Origin: JBCDBL01 sp039183635
GTDB taxonomy: Bacteria > Pseudomonadota > Alphaproteobacteria > Caulobacterales > Parvularculaceae
DNA length: 35,799 nucleotides
Assembly: GCA_039183635.1 (NCBI GenBank)
Contig: JBCDBL010000027.1
Coordinates: forward strand, 1-35,799
Direction: 5' to 3'
The position numbers and the translations under genes were made by a program. Positions 26,569 through 35,731 of the stretch are shown one piece after another; position 1 is the first letter of the stretch; each line of letters begins with the position of its first letter. The notes beneath the pieces are model-generated. The model was not told where the DNA came from. It saw nothing but the letters and a program-made list of their open reading frames with translations, and ran no database searches.

Positions 26569-26659
26569 AAGCGTTATGTAAGGTTCGATCCCGGCGCGCG
26601 CCACGGGGCGAGGCGTAACGATGACGTTACCCCTGATCCTAAGGGGTTGCGCCCTCGAT

Positions 26660-27280
26660 CTAAAGCCCGGTGTCGGCGAAAATATTTTCAAACCGCCGGA
26701 CATAGCGGTGCTGGGAGTCTGCTGCGGACAGGGCCTTGATTTCGGTGTGGGGCAGCCCGCGGGGGGCGCCGAAAAACTTGCGCGCCTCGCCGGTCTCGAA
26801 GCCGGCGATTTGCGTCGCCTCGAAAAACGCCGAGGCCCGGTCGGCGCGTTTTATGGTTTTTTCCACATGATCCGGAAGATGGGCCGGCAGACCGAACCTG
26901 ATGTGGATCGCCGCCATCAATCGGGCTTCGATGTCCTTGTATCCGCCGCCGAGCGCGGCCTTGAACGGGCTGATCATGTCGCCGATCACATATTCAGAGG
27001 CGTCGTGGAGCAGCGCGGCGAGGCGCCATTTCGCCGGCCAGTCGGGCTTTAAGGTCTGGCAGAATTCTTCCACGATGACGCAATGGTGGGCGACGTTGAA
27101 CGGCAGCGCCCCCGCCGTTTGTCCATTCCACCGCGCCACCCGGGCGAGGCCGTGGGCGATGTCTTCGATCTCGATGTCGAGGGGCGAGGGGTCGAGAAGG
27201 TTAAGGCGCCGGCCGGACAGCATGCGCTGCCAGGCCCGGGGCGGCTCTTTTGAGGCTTTTTTGGCGCGGGGCGCGGGCAT
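26660..27280 (-). CDS. HD-domain phosphohydrolase (YfbR-like)
   Basis: The 206-residue protein has metal-ligand His pair HH at about 65-66 (NVAHHCVIVEEF) and the HD pair His92-Asp93 in AALLHDASEYVIGD, with Asp101 following. This spacing is seen in YfbR-type 5'-nucleotidases and related HD phosphohydrolases. The front (RMLSGRRLNLLDPSPLDIEIEDIAHGLARVARWNG) is typical of the COG1896-like alphaproteobacterial group. AGGAG sits ahead of ATG 27280; an upstream 39-residue extension is doubtful. The gene heads the minus-strand run HD hydrolase, tyrosine phosphatase, nadQ, nadABC, with 91 bp before the phosphatase. A role in nucleotide turnover fits but is not proven. Confidence 0.85.
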   Translation of the reverse strand: MPAPRAKKASKEPPRAWQRMLSGRRLNLLDPSPLDIEIEDIAHGLARVARWNGQTAGALPFNVAHHCVIVEEFCQTLKPDWPAKWRLAALLHDASEYVIGDMISPFKAALGGGYKDIEARLMAAIHIRFGLPAHLPDHVEKTIKRADRASAFFEATQIAGFETGEARKFFGAPRGLPHTEIKALSAADSQHRYVRRFENIFADTGL

Positions 27281-27400
27281 AAAACTCCTGATCAAACGAT
27301 GGGACGGCGACGGCGATGAGGCGGGGACTGTGCCCGAAGGCGGGCCTGGTCTCAAGCGTCTTGCGTCCGGCGGGGTTTTGACGCCCGCGCCGTCCAAAAG

Positions 27401-27414
27401 TTGACGAACGTCAA
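27401..27414 (+). promoter_or_regulatory. FNR/FixK-type box (TTGAC-N4-GTCAA)
   Basis: TTGACGAACGTCAA is a perfect palindrome matching the FNR/FixK/Dnr family consensus TTGAY-N4-RTCAA. A -10-like TATCGT lies at 27436-27441. With transcription starting near 27449, the box would be centred at about -41.5, the usual class II activation position. It lies between the divergent HD hydrolase and universal stress protein genes, 88 bp ahead of the latter. Confidence 0.6.
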
Positions 27415-27501
27415 AGCATTTGGGTGGACGCGGTCTATCGTAAGGGCGCGCTAAAGCGACGCCCGTGTCCCGCGGCGACTATGTTTAAAGAGGAGTTCGG
27501 C

Positions 27502-28374
27502 ATGTCCCGTTTGCTTGTCCCCCTGGTTGGAACCGATGTCGACGCAGACGCCAGCCGTCTGGCGTTTCGCATCGCCGCGCAGATGAATTGGTTCGTGGAA
27601 GGATTTCACGCCCGATCCTCCCTGACACATATCATGCCCGCAATGGGGGAAGGTTACGCTGTCGGCATGATGGCGCAGTTTTCCGAAGCCGCCACCGAGA
27701 CCCTCGACGCTCAGGCGAGAAACGCTGAGGAGGTCTTCGCCGCCGCCGCCCGGGCCGCCAATGCGCCCCTCGCCGCCGATCCGGCGGACGGGCTGCGTTT
27801 CGCCGGACGTTATACGCAGGAAGAAGGGCATCCCGCCGATCTTATCGCGCGCCGCTCCCGCCTCAGCGATGTCACGGTGTTCACCACCACCGGACGGGCG
27901 GATTCTTTCACCCTCGGCGATGCGATGATCGATGTTCTGTTGGCGGAGCGCCAGCCAGTTTTATTGCTTCAGCCTGACGCCGCCTATGACGCAACGGCGC
28001 CTGTGCTCATCGCCTGGGACGGGTCGGCGGAGGCGGCCGCCGCGGTGCGCGCGGCGCGCCCGTTCCTGGCGAAGGCCCGGGAGGTCGTGGTCGCACAAGT
28101 TGAGGACGATATCGAAACCGGAGAACGGGCGCTCGCCGATTGTCGCAACATTGTGGAATATCTCGCCCTGTCAGGCATTGGCGTGCGTGTAGAGAAGGTC
28201 GCCCGCGATGGCCAAACGACGGCGGCGGCCCTTTACGACTGTGCGAAGGGGTGCGCGGCCGCCCTTGTCGTGATGGGCGCCTATGGTCACGGCCGCTTGC
28301 GGGAGCGTCTGCTGGGCGGCGTCACCGTACGCATGATCGATGCGGCCCCAGGCCCTCTTTTTCTTGCTCACTAA
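27502..28374 (+). CDS. Universal stress protein, two Usp domains
   Basis: The 290-residue protein starts MSRLLVPLVGTDVDADASRL. The N-terminal half is a Usp fold with LLQPD near residue 157. The C-terminal half starts with APVLIAWDGSAEAAAAVRAA and ends with the ATP-loop VVMGAYGHGRLRERLLGGVT (Gly-x2-Gly-x9-Gly type). Tandem Usp proteins respond to stress and often to oxygen limitation. GAGGAG 7 nt before ATG 27502 decides the start; two earlier in-frame codons have none. The FNR-type box upstream fits activation at low oxygen. The small gene at 28401 follows 26 bp later. Confidence 0.9.
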   Translation: MSRLLVPLVGTDVDADASRLAFRIAAQMNWFVEGFHARSSLTHIMPAMGEGYAVGMMAQFSEAATETLDAQARNAEEVFAAAARAANAPLAADPADGLRFAGRYTQEEGHPADLIARRSRLSDVTVFTTTGRADSFTLGDAMIDVLLAERQPVLLLQPDAAYDATAPVLIAWDGSAEAAAAVRAARPFLAKAREVVVAQVEDDIETGERALADCRNIVEYLALSGIGVRVEKVARDGQTTAAALYDCAKGCAAALVVMGAYGHGRLRERLLGGVTVRMIDAAPGPLFLAH

Positions 28375-28400
28375 TATACGCTTTATAAAGATTGAAAGCC

Positions 28401-28784
28401 ATGCACTTGAAATATGTCCACCTGACGATCGCCCGCAATCCGGGCGAAGACATTCCTGAAGATGAATACGACCAGCGCTATCTCATCACCGCGCCGCTGA
28501 CGCCGGAAGGCCATATCGACGAGACCTTGTGGCGAGATCACAAGGACAAATGCGAGGCCCGTCACATCACGGCAGGCCGCGCTGACCGTATCGGAAAACT
28601 CACCCGTCGTGGCGGCGCATGGCGGCTGCATTATCCCGGGGACGCGCCGAGCGACGATGAAATGCTGTTTCATCTCGACACGCATAAATTTTTACCGGGG
28701 GAGTACGTCACCGTGTCCGAGCCCGACGGCGACGTCTTCACCTATCGCATCGCCCGCGTGGAGAAGGGCCCGCGGATCGCGTAG
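28401..28784 (+). CDS. Small protein of unknown function downstream of the universal stress gene
   Basis: The 127-residue product starts MHLKYVHLTIARNPGEDIPE and is charged, with a folded look: alternating strands (YLITAPLTPEGHID, AWRLHYPG, EYVTVSEPDGDVFTYRIARVEKGP) and no membrane segment. I know no named family. The frame also has a TTG at 28392, but ATG 28401 gives the more typical start. The ribosome-binding site is weak (AAAGATTGAAAG just ahead). It lies 26 bp after the universal stress protein, so it is probably part of the same transcript, and no terminator is seen between. Confidence 0.7.
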   Translation: MHLKYVHLTIARNPGEDIPEDEYDQRYLITAPLTPEGHIDETLWRDHKDKCEARHITAGRADRIGKLTRRGGAWRLHYPGDAPSDDEMLFHLDTHKFLPGEYVTVSEPDGDVFTYRIARVEKGPRIA

Positions 28785-28904
28785 AGCGTGTTCGGCGGTC
28801 TTCGTTTGATCCGCGGCGTTCGCAGTCCGCGTTTAAGCTTTTGTTTCGTTGAAAGCGAAACCACAGCGGCGGGACACCGAGGGCGACGGGGGCATGGCCG
28901 CCCC

Positions 28905-30053
28905 TTACGCCGCCTTTCGCACGATGACGCTGCCGGCGGAGTAGCCGGCGCCGAAGGCGCAGATGACGCCGTGGTCGCCCACGGAGATTTCGTCTCTGTG
29001 TTTGTGGAAGGCGATGATCGACCCGGCCGAAGAGGTGTTGGCGTATTCGTCGAGAATGGTCGGCGCTTCGGCCGCCGTGGGGTCCCGGCCCAACACTTTT
29101 TTGGCGATCAGCACGTTCATGCTGAGATTCGCCTGGTGCAGCCAAAGCCGGCGCAGGGCGGCGGGCTGAACATTGTTGTCCTCAAGGTGGGAGACGATCA
29201 GCTCTCCCACCATCGGCACGACGTCCTTGAACACCTTGCGTCCCTGCTGGACGAACAGCTTGTCGGTTTTATGGTCGGTCTGGACGGCGCCGGACGGGTC
29301 GCAATGATTGAGGAACCCGAAATTGTTCCGGATGTTGCTGGAGAATTTGGTTTTCAGCCGGGTGTCGAGCACGTCGAAGCTGCCCGGCCGCGGCGTTTCA
29401 TCGGCCCCTTCCAGGATGACGGCGGTGGCGACGTCGCCGAAGATAAAATGGCTGTCCCGGTCTTTAAAGTTCAGGTGGGCGGAGCAAATTTCCGGGTTCA
29501 CGACGAGAACCCGCCGCGCCGCGCCGCTTTCGATAAGCGCGGCGCCTTGCGTGACGCCGAAAGCCGCCGAGGCGCAGGCGACGTTCATGTCGTAGGCGTA
29601 GCCGGGGACGCCGAGGGCCTCCTGAATTTCGATGGCGACAGCGGGGTAGGCCCGTTGCAGGTTGGAGCAGGCGCAGATCACCGCGTCGATGTCGCCGCCT
29701 TTAAGATCGGCGGCGCGCAGGGCGTCTTTTGCGGCGTGGACGGCGATGTCCGCCAGCACAGAAAGCTCCCCGTTCGGGCGTTCGGGAATGTTCGGCCGCA
29801 TGACGTCGACATCGAGAACGCCGGACTTGTCGATGACGTAGCGTGACTTTATGCCGGAGGCTTTCTCGATGAACTCGACGCTCGACGGGGCGAGGGCCTC
29901 CACCGCGCCGGCGTCGATCTCCTTTGCGTGATCGGCGTTGAACTTCTCGACATAGGCGTTGAAGGCCGTAACCAACTCCGCATTGCTAATGGCGTTGGGC
30001 GGGGTGAACAGACCCGTTGAGACAATACGGGCTTTAACGTCGCGTTCGGGCAT
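28905..30053 (-). CDS. Beta-ketoacyl-ACP synthase III family enzyme (FabH-like)
   Basis: The 382-residue protein carries the Cys-His-Asn triad of KAS III enzymes: Cys160 in NVACASAAFG, His306 in LHQANLSMN, Asn339 in YANTSSAG. The N-terminal IVSTGLFTPPNAISNAEL and AFGAGYSAGSVIVRKAA at the end are standard. It is longer than canonical FabH (about 320) because of inserted segments near residues 30-60 and 225-265. It resembles the long KAS III group found beside but distinct from FabH. Condensation of acyl-CoA or ACP with malonyl-ACP is the likely reaction; the product cannot be told. It is monocistronic, 60 bp from the 28401 gene's side and divergent from 30334-30759. Confidence 0.88.
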   Translation of the reverse strand: MPERDVKARIVSTGLFTPPNAISNAELVTAFNAYVEKFNADHAKEIDAGAVEALAPSSVEFIEKASGIKSRYVIDKSGVLDVDVMRPNIPERPNGELSVLADIAVHAAKDALRAADLKGGDIDAVICACSNLQRAYPAVAIEIQEALGVPGYAYDMNVACASAAFGVTQGAALIESGAARRVLVVNPEICSAHLNFKDRDSHFIFGDVATAVILEGADETPRPGSFDVLDTRLKTKFSSNIRNNFGFLNHCDPSGAVQTDHKTDKLFVQQGRKVFKDVVPMVGELIVSHLEDNNVQPAALRRLWLHQANLSMNVLIAKKVLGRDPTAAEAPTILDEYANTSSAGSIIAFHKHRDEISVGDHGVICAFGAGYSAGSVIVRKAA

Positions 30054-30333
30054 TTTTAATGGGCCTCTCTTAATACGCTTCAGAGGCGACGCGTTGACCG
30101 CGCCTCATTACAGTTTAGTGACGTTACTGTGCGCTATTCTGGGGCGATGGACAACAAAAACCGACGCCCGCCTTTTCTGTTGTAACAAAGATGTCGCGAT
30201 GGCGCCCCGGCGCCGCCTGTTGCGAGCGCTTGTGCGATCGGGGTGTGGCGGCGTGAGCTGCAAGACCGCGTACATCTTTCAAATAACTTGTAAGACCCTG
30301 AAGTGCGGTGAAGGCGCCTGTATTGCGCTTTAC

Positions 30334-30759
30334 TCAATCTGCACGGATCGTCAGGCGGCATCCCAGCAATCGTACGGCGTCCAGCAGCACTGTGGTTGGA
30401 TCTGATTTTACGACATAGCCCGCAATATTATATTCGTCCGTCTTTTTCTTATCCTCTTCATCGTCGGACGTGCTTAAGACCAGGACAGCTGCATTGCGCA
30501 GATGAGGATCTTCCCGAAGCTCCTCAAGCAGCTCCAAACCGGTCATGCGCGGCATGTTTAGGTCAAGTAGTATGGCGAAGGGCTCTTCAATGCGCCGCCG
30601 CCCGTTTTCGCCCCTTAGATGCTCAAGCGCCTCTTCCCCATTGTGGGCGACCACGACAGGGTTATCGATATTCAATTTTCGTATCGCGCGCTGCAGACCT
30701 ATTATGTCGAGTTCGTCATCTTCGACCAGCAACAGCGTGATCGGTCGGCCACATGCCAT
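30334..30759 (-). CDS. Single-domain response regulator (Rcp1-like receiver)
   Basis: The 141-residue protein is a receiver only. The acidic pocket is LVEDDELD (Glu13-Asp15), the phospho-acceptor Asp66 sits in AILLDLNMPRM, and the conserved Lys lies in GYVVKS near 128. The N-terminus GRPITLLLVEDDELDI and the late DDEEDKKKTDEYNIAGY match the receivers that follow bacteriophytochrome-like kinases. There is no output domain, so it relays phosphate or acts by protein contact. ATG 30759 lies inside the end of the GAF/PAS kinase gene (44-bp overlap), which suggests tight coupling and a partnership. Confidence 0.9.
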   Translation of the reverse strand: MACGRPITLLLVEDDELDIIGLQRAIRKLNIDNPVVVAHNGEEALEHLRGENGRRRIEEPFAILLDLNMPRMTGLELLEELREDPHLRNAAVLVLSTSDDEEDKKKTDEYNIAGYVVKSDPTTVLLDAVRLLGCRLTIRAD

Positions 30760-33343
30760 GGTCGGGGTCCTCTGAGGGCGGCGTGTCCGGTACGGACAAT
30801 TTCGGTAAAGTGAAATGAAATGCTGTTCCACGGTCTGTCAGGGGCGAGCGCAGCCATATGCGCCCACCGGCGCTCTCCACCATCTTTTTCACAATGGCGA
30901 GACCTATTCCGCTTCCCTCCACATCATCGCGACGTTCGAGGGTTTGAAACATTTTAAAGATTCGCTCCTGGAATTTCTCATCGATCCCCGGACCATCGTC
31001 TTCGACAATAAACTCATGCCGGTTTGGATGCTCAAGATACCCAACGGTAATGCACCCCTTCTGGCGGTCATGGTGTTTGACGGCATTCGAAATCAGGTTG
31101 AGGAGTGTTTGCTCTATCAACGTTGCGGATATGGTGATCGTAGGCAATGGCGCTCGTGAGCGGACGTGCAATCCCGGAGGGGGCGCGCTCCAATCTATGA
31201 TGTCGTACAACAATGCTTCGCAGTCGGTCGGCTCGGGCGCGCTGTCGCGTTTTCCGGCTCTGGAATAGGCCAAAATATCCGACAACAGCCGATCCATCCG
31301 CGCCACTCGATTTTTGAGTAAGCCAAGATTCTTTTGAACATTGGCGGTGGCGTCGCCTCCAATATCCTCTTCAAGCCACTGGGTCAGGTTATCCATACCG
31401 CGCAACGGCGCGCGCAAGTCATGGGAGGCGATATATGCAAAGTGATCCAGCTCCTGATTGCTGCGCTCAAGACGTTTGGTGCGTCTTTCCAATGTCTCCT
31501 GCGTGGTTTTCAGCTCGTGGATGTCCATTATGGATCCGATCATGCGGGTTGGGCGCCCGTTTTCATCCCAAATCGCTTGTCCGGACCCTAAAAACCATCT
31601 GTAACCCTGTATCTTATGTTTTAGTCTGTACTCAAGGTAAAAGCGACCTCCGCCTTCAAAGTGCGTTTGTACGGCTTTGAACGTCTGTTCATGGTCATCG
31701 GGGTGGAGGAAGTCTTTGAAGTTATCAAGTGTGGCGGGAACTTCTTTGTCTTTGTACCCCAGCAATTCGTAAAAGATGGGAGACCACCATTGCGCATTTT
31801 GATCAACGTCGATCCAATCCCAGATCCCGACACTGGCGCCGCTGGCGGCGACGGAAAACCGTTCCTCGCTTTTTTTCAGCTGTAATTCATTGGCTTTGCG
31901 ATTTGAGATGTCCTGAAATATGCCGAAGATTGATATAACTTCTCCGTCTGCGTTGGTTTGACATTCGCCTTTTGAAAAAACATGCCGGATCTCGCCGCAC
32001 GGGCGTACGATGCGCAACTCCAGCTCGAAGGGTTTTTCTTCCGTAATTGCCCTTTCAACGGCGCTCTCTACATACGCCCGGTCGTCCGGGTGATAAAATG
32101 CGATCGCCGAAGGCACGTCCGGGGTATAGGTTTGCGGTGTTACGCCATGGATGCGGTAAATTTCCTCCGACCATGTGAGAGTGCTTTCGAGAAGGTCGAC
32201 GTTCCAGTGGCCCACGCCTGCGAACTTTTCTGCAAGTTCTAAATACTGCGTTCTTTGCCGTAAAACGTTTTCGGCGGCATGACGGGCGTTATCGGCTTGA
32301 TTGGCTTTTATAATATTTCCTATCGCCGCGAGAAGCGGACGGACTTGATCGACAATCTGCTCGTCATATCCGTTTGGCCGGTTGGCGACGCCCAAAACAC
32401 CGAGAGTTTTCTCGCCGCTTGCAAGCGGCGCTCCAAGATAGGCTGAAATCCCAGGGTGTTCAGAAATACGCGAAAATATATGTTCATCCGTGCCTGGCTG
32501 GTTGCATACTATCGGGATTGGGTGTGTGACTGTCTGGTCGCAGGCCGCATCAAGCGTAATGAAATCCTCGCTTGGTGAAAAATCCTTTTCCTGCATGGTT
32601 TGAGTTGTCTCATCCCATGCTAAACTCTTTACGGCGTGAATTTTTAATAGGCGTACGCCTCTTTTGTCTTGGGTGATCTCGCCTATAAAGCCGTAAGTGC
32701 TGTTTGTGAGGGAAAGCGCCGAGCTTAGAAACGTTCCAAAGAGATCTGAAACGTTCTTGTCGCTGCGTGCGCCTTCGGCTTGAATTTTTGTGATGTCATC
32801 GGACAGGCGCTCATAGACTTTTACATATTCCTTATACCGCCGCGCTTCTAAAATATTTATAACGAGATCCGCCAGATCGGTCAGTATGGTCCGCTGCTCT
32901 GTGGTCAAGGAGCGAGGCTCCGTGTCGATGACGCAGAGGGAGCCGAGATTATGTCCGTCCGACGTTTTAAGCGGCGCGCCGGCGTAAAGCCTGATGTTCG
33001 GGGCGCCTGTCACTAAAGGGTTTTGTGAAAACCGCGGATCTTTTGTAGCGTCGCTGATCTCGAAGATATCATCGCCGAGTATTGCGTGGGCGCAAAAGGC
33101 AAGATCCCGCGGTGTTTCCGTCGCTGACAATCCGACGCGGGATTTGAACCATTGTCTGGCTTCATCGACAAATGAAATGAGAGCGATCGGCGCGCCGAGC
33201 GTGGCGGCGGCTGTCCGTGTGATCCGGTCGAACGCCGGTTCCGGCGGCGTATCCAGAATATGACAGCTGTTTAAAGCGGCGAGACGGGCCGCCTCTAACT
33301 GGTCGGCTTCTTCTAACATTGGTTCATAGCCTTCTTGACGCAT
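30716..33343 (-). CDS. Cytoplasmic histidine kinase: GAF-GAF-PAS-PAS-HisKA-HATPase
   Basis: The 875-residue kinase has no membrane segment. A GAF domain (about 36-170) begins after SCHILDTPPEPAFDRITRT. A second GAF follows (about 200-345), then PAS domains at about 375-490 (ending GIFQDISNRK) and 500-625 (ending GSIMDIHELK). The HisKA box is FAYIASHDLRAPLRG with phosphorylated His641. The ATPase has the N box NLISNAVKHH (749-758), G1 DDGPGID (782-788) and G2 GSGIGLAI (810-817). It has the layout of cyanobacterial-phytochrome-like kinases, but no Cys-based chromophore site is evident in the GAFs, so the signal is unknown. It overlaps the stand-alone receiver by 44 bp and follows the hybrid kinase gene by 93 bp. 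Confidence 0.92.
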   Translation of the reverse strand: MRQEGYEPMLEEADQLEAARLAALNSCHILDTPPEPAFDRITRTAAATLGAPIALISFVDEARQWFKSRVGLSATETPRDLAFCAHAILGDDIFEISDATKDPRFSQNPLVTGAPNIRLYAGAPLKTSDGHNLGSLCVIDTEPRSLTTEQRTILTDLADLVINILEARRYKEYVKVYERLSDDITKIQAEGARSDKNVSDLFGTFLSSALSLTNSTYGFIGEITQDKRGVRLLKIHAVKSLAWDETTQTMQEKDFSPSEDFITLDAACDQTVTHPIPIVCNQPGTDEHIFSRISEHPGISAYLGAPLASGEKTLGVLGVANRPNGYDEQIVDQVRPLLAAIGNIIKANQADNARHAAENVLRQRTQYLELAEKFAGVGHWNVDLLESTLTWSEEIYRIHGVTPQTYTPDVPSAIAFYHPDDRAYVESAVERAITEEKPFELELRIVRPCGEIRHVFSKGECQTNADGEVISIFGIFQDISNRKANELQLKKSEERFSVAASGASVGIWDWIDVDQNAQWWSPIFYELLGYKDKEVPATLDNFKDFLHPDDHEQTFKAVQTHFEGGGRFYLEYRLKHKIQGYRWFLGSGQAIWDENGRPTRMIGSIMDIHELKTTQETLERRTKRLERSNQELDHFAYIASHDLRAPLRGMDNLTQWLEEDIGGDATANVQKNLGLLKNRVARMDRLLSDILAYSRAGKRDSAPEPTDCEALLYDIIDWSAPPPGLHVRSRAPLPTITISATLIEQTLLNLISNAVKHHDRQKGCITVGYLEHPNRHEFIVEDDGPGIDEKFQERIFKMFQTLERRDDVEGSGIGLAIVKKMVESAGGRIWLRSPLTDRGTAFHFTLPKLSVPDTPPSEDPDHGMWPTDHAVAGRR

Positions 33344-33436
33344 TCAAGGCTCACGCGGGCTATTTTGCAACCTATCTTAAATTGGTTAATGGCGGTTTAG
33401 CCGTAAAGGCGTGAAAACATCATGAAAAACAGTGTT

Positions 33437-35443
33437 TTAAGCGGCTTCGAAATGGCGCTGCGGCAGGGAGGCCGTTTCCATAATTTCTTTGAATGCTGCA
33501 TCGGTTTGTCGTGCGGCGGCGGATAACGCGGCGAGCAAACGCCTTGCCGATTGTCCGGTTCCGATACACCGCTCCATCTCAAGGGCGAGGGCTGAGACCC
33601 GCGCTGCGCCGGCGCAGGCGGCGGTTCCCCCCAGTTCGTGGGCGAGGCGCGCCGCCGCGTCGCTGTCATGATTTTGCACCGCGTCACCAAGCTGGTCCAG
33701 CGTCACCCATTGCTGTCGCCAGGTTTCCTCCAGAACGGCGAGCGCTTTCTTCTGGCCAAATGTTGCCGCGTAGTCGTCAAAAACTTCTTTGTCGAGCAGC
33801 GGGGCGGAATGAGTCTGGACGGTCGGTATGTCTGTGTTCGGCGCTTTTTGGGCGGCGCACAAAGCCGCAACAACAGATTTAATCTTTATTGGGGTAAACG
33901 GTTTAGCCACATATGCGTCCATGCCGGCCGCCTGCGTGGTATGGGCGTCGCCGTCCAAAGCGTGGGCGGTCAACGCGACAATGGGGATTTTGCTTTTTTC
34001 ATCGCCAAGCGCGCGAATACGCCTTGTTGCTTCCAAACCATCCATGGCGGGCATGCTTACATCCATCAGGACAATATCGTAAGAGTTTTGCCGGACTGCG
34101 CGTAAAGCAGCTTCACCGTTTGGAACCACGTCAAACCTGCAGCCAAGGTCTGACAACACCATATGCAAAAGCTTCTGATTGGCGATATTATCCTCTGCAG
34201 CAAGAACATTTATCCGACTGAAATCAAAACTCTGCATTTCACGCACATCAAGTTGCGTTGCGCGCCCGGGGCGCAGGTTGTTTTTCGGCGCGTCGACGCT
34301 TTTAAACGGCGCTTCGAACCAGAACGTGCTGCCATCGCCGGGCGTGCTTTTCACGCCGACGCGTCCCCCCATCAAAGTGCTGATGCGCCGGCATATGGCG
34401 AGCCCCAATCCTGCGCCGTCATAGGGGCGCGTCGATGTTTCATCTCCTTGTACGAATTCTTCGAAGATGCGATCTTGCTGGTCCGCTGCGACCCCGACGC
34501 CTGTATCGGTAACCTCAAGACGCAGACTGCGTGCGCCGTCTGCACCGGTTTGGGCGGCATGCGTAGTACCGACCGAAATATGGATACGCCCCTTTTCCGT
34601 AAACTTTATGGCATTGTCTAGATAGTTTGAAAGCACCTGCCGCAGTCGCACATCGTCCCCCTCCAGCCAATCGGGAACGTCCGCCTTGATGTCTGTTGTC
34701 ATATCGAGGCCTTTGGCGTCGGCCTCGTATTTGACGAGACGAACGCAATCGCCCACGAGTTCAGCGAAATGAAAAGGGCGTCGTGTTATGCTCTGCTTGT
34801 GCTTGTCGAGCTTTGTATAATTCAGGATGCTCGTTAAAACGCCGGTGAGGTGTTCGCCGGCCTTCAAGGTTTCTTGTAAAAGATCGCGTTGGTCGTTCGT
34901 AAGCTCCGTATTCAACGCCAAATGACTCATGCCGACGATTGCATTCAACGGCGTGCGGATTTCATGGCTCATCGTGGCTAGAAATTGCGACTTTGTTTGT
35001 GCTGCGTGTTCGGCGCGTTCTTTTGCGATGATTAATTCTTGCCGTATGGAGAATTGTTTTATGGCATAGCGAATGGTCCGTTGCAAAAGCTCCCGCGTGA
35101 GCGCGCTTTTGCTTATATAATCTGTCGCCCCGTTTTCCAGGGCGGAGCGATCCAGCTCCAGCGAATCGTATCCTGTCAGCAGTATTGCTGGAAAAGGGGC
35201 GTTGTCGCCGCCGATCGCGCATACAAACTCAAGGCCGTTGGCGCCGTGCAGCTTATGGTCCACCAAGGCGATGTCAAAGGCGTCTGCATCGACGAGCGTT
35301 ATTGCATCCTCCGCGGTTTTGGCGTGAGTGATTACGTAGTTTTCGGTAGCGCTTGAACTTAAATGCCTGCGGATCGCCTCAAGGTCGACGTCATCGTCCT
35401 CCAACACGAGGATGCGTACATTTTTGCGAGCTGATTTTATCAT
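33437..35443 (-). CDS. Hybrid histidine kinase: REC-HisKA-HATPase-REC-Hpt
   Basis: The 668-residue soluble kinase starts with a receiver (about 9-130; Asp62 in ALVDHKLHG). HisKA follows with FLATMSHEIRTPLNAIVG (His160). The ATPase has NYLDNAIKFTEKG (about 273-285) and GAGLGLAICRR (about 343-353). A second receiver (about 410-530) has Asp461 in IVLMDVSMPAMDG. A C-terminal Hpt domain has RLAHELGGTAACAGA with His602. The order allows internal phosphorelay and relay through Hpt to outside partners. With the GAF/PAS kinase and single receiver downstream it looks like a three-gene module. No sensor domain other than the N-terminal receiver is present, so it may take input from another kinase. The start at 35443 has a weak ribosome-binding site. 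Confidence 0.92.
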   Translation of the reverse strand: MIKSARKNVRILVLEDDDVDLEAIRRHLSSSATENYVITHAKTAEDAITLVDADAFDIALVDHKLHGANGLEFVCAIGGDNAPFPAILLTGYDSLELDRSALENGATDYISKSALTRELLQRTIRYAIKQFSIRQELIIAKERAEHAAQTKSQFLATMSHEIRTPLNAIVGMSHLALNTELTNDQRDLLQETLKAGEHLTGVLTSILNYTKLDKHKQSITRRPFHFAELVGDCVRLVKYEADAKGLDMTTDIKADVPDWLEGDDVRLRQVLSNYLDNAIKFTEKGRIHISVGTTHAAQTGADGARSLRLEVTDTGVGVAADQQDRIFEEFVQGDETSTRPYDGAGLGLAICRRISTLMGGRVGVKSTPGDGSTFWFEAPFKSVDAPKNNLRPGRATQLDVREMQSFDFSRINVLAAEDNIANQKLLHMVLSDLGCRFDVVPNGEAALRAVRQNSYDIVLMDVSMPAMDGLEATRRIRALGDEKSKIPIVALTAHALDGDAHTTQAAGMDAYVAKPFTPIKIKSVVAALCAAQKAPNTDIPTVQTHSAPLLDKEVFDDYAATFGQKKALAVLEETWRQQWVTLDQLGDAVQNHDSDAAARLAHELGGTAACAGAARVSALALEMERCIGTGQSARRLLAALSAAARQTDAAFKEIMETASLPQRHFEAA

Positions 35444-35679
35444 TGGCGCGACCTGGGCGATCGTTTCTGTTCAGAGCTCTACGGATATTTGCGACTGAAT
35501 AGCATGTATTTGCAATGGTTAAAATTTTCAAACTGCACTCATTGGCGGAGAGAGCCGTGTTTTTGCGTTGTTGGGATCGGTCGAATAAAAGAGCAAGCAA
35601 TGAGAAAAATTCGAACGCCATCCAGGCGTCAGTCGCCAGTTCTCAGCTTTGATAGCTTGGGTGGACTCTATTTCGAAGT

Positions 35680-35712
35680 GCGAAAAACCCAGTAAACATA
35701 AGGGTTTTTTGC
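35680..35712. repeat. Imperfect hairpin ahead of the IS30-type gene
   Basis: GCGAAAAACCC at 35680-35690 faces GGGTTTTTTGC at 35702-35712 with one mismatch over 11 bp. It is 20 bp before the transposase start. It may be part of the left end of an insertion sequence or a terminator that shields the transposase from outside transcription. Confidence 0.4.
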
Positions 35713-35731
35713 CCTCTCGGAAGGATTTCAC

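Noticed and set aside
33377..33389. TTAA-N5-TTAA between the two kinase genes
   Set aside because: The spacing is five, not seven, so it does not match the CtrA consensus.
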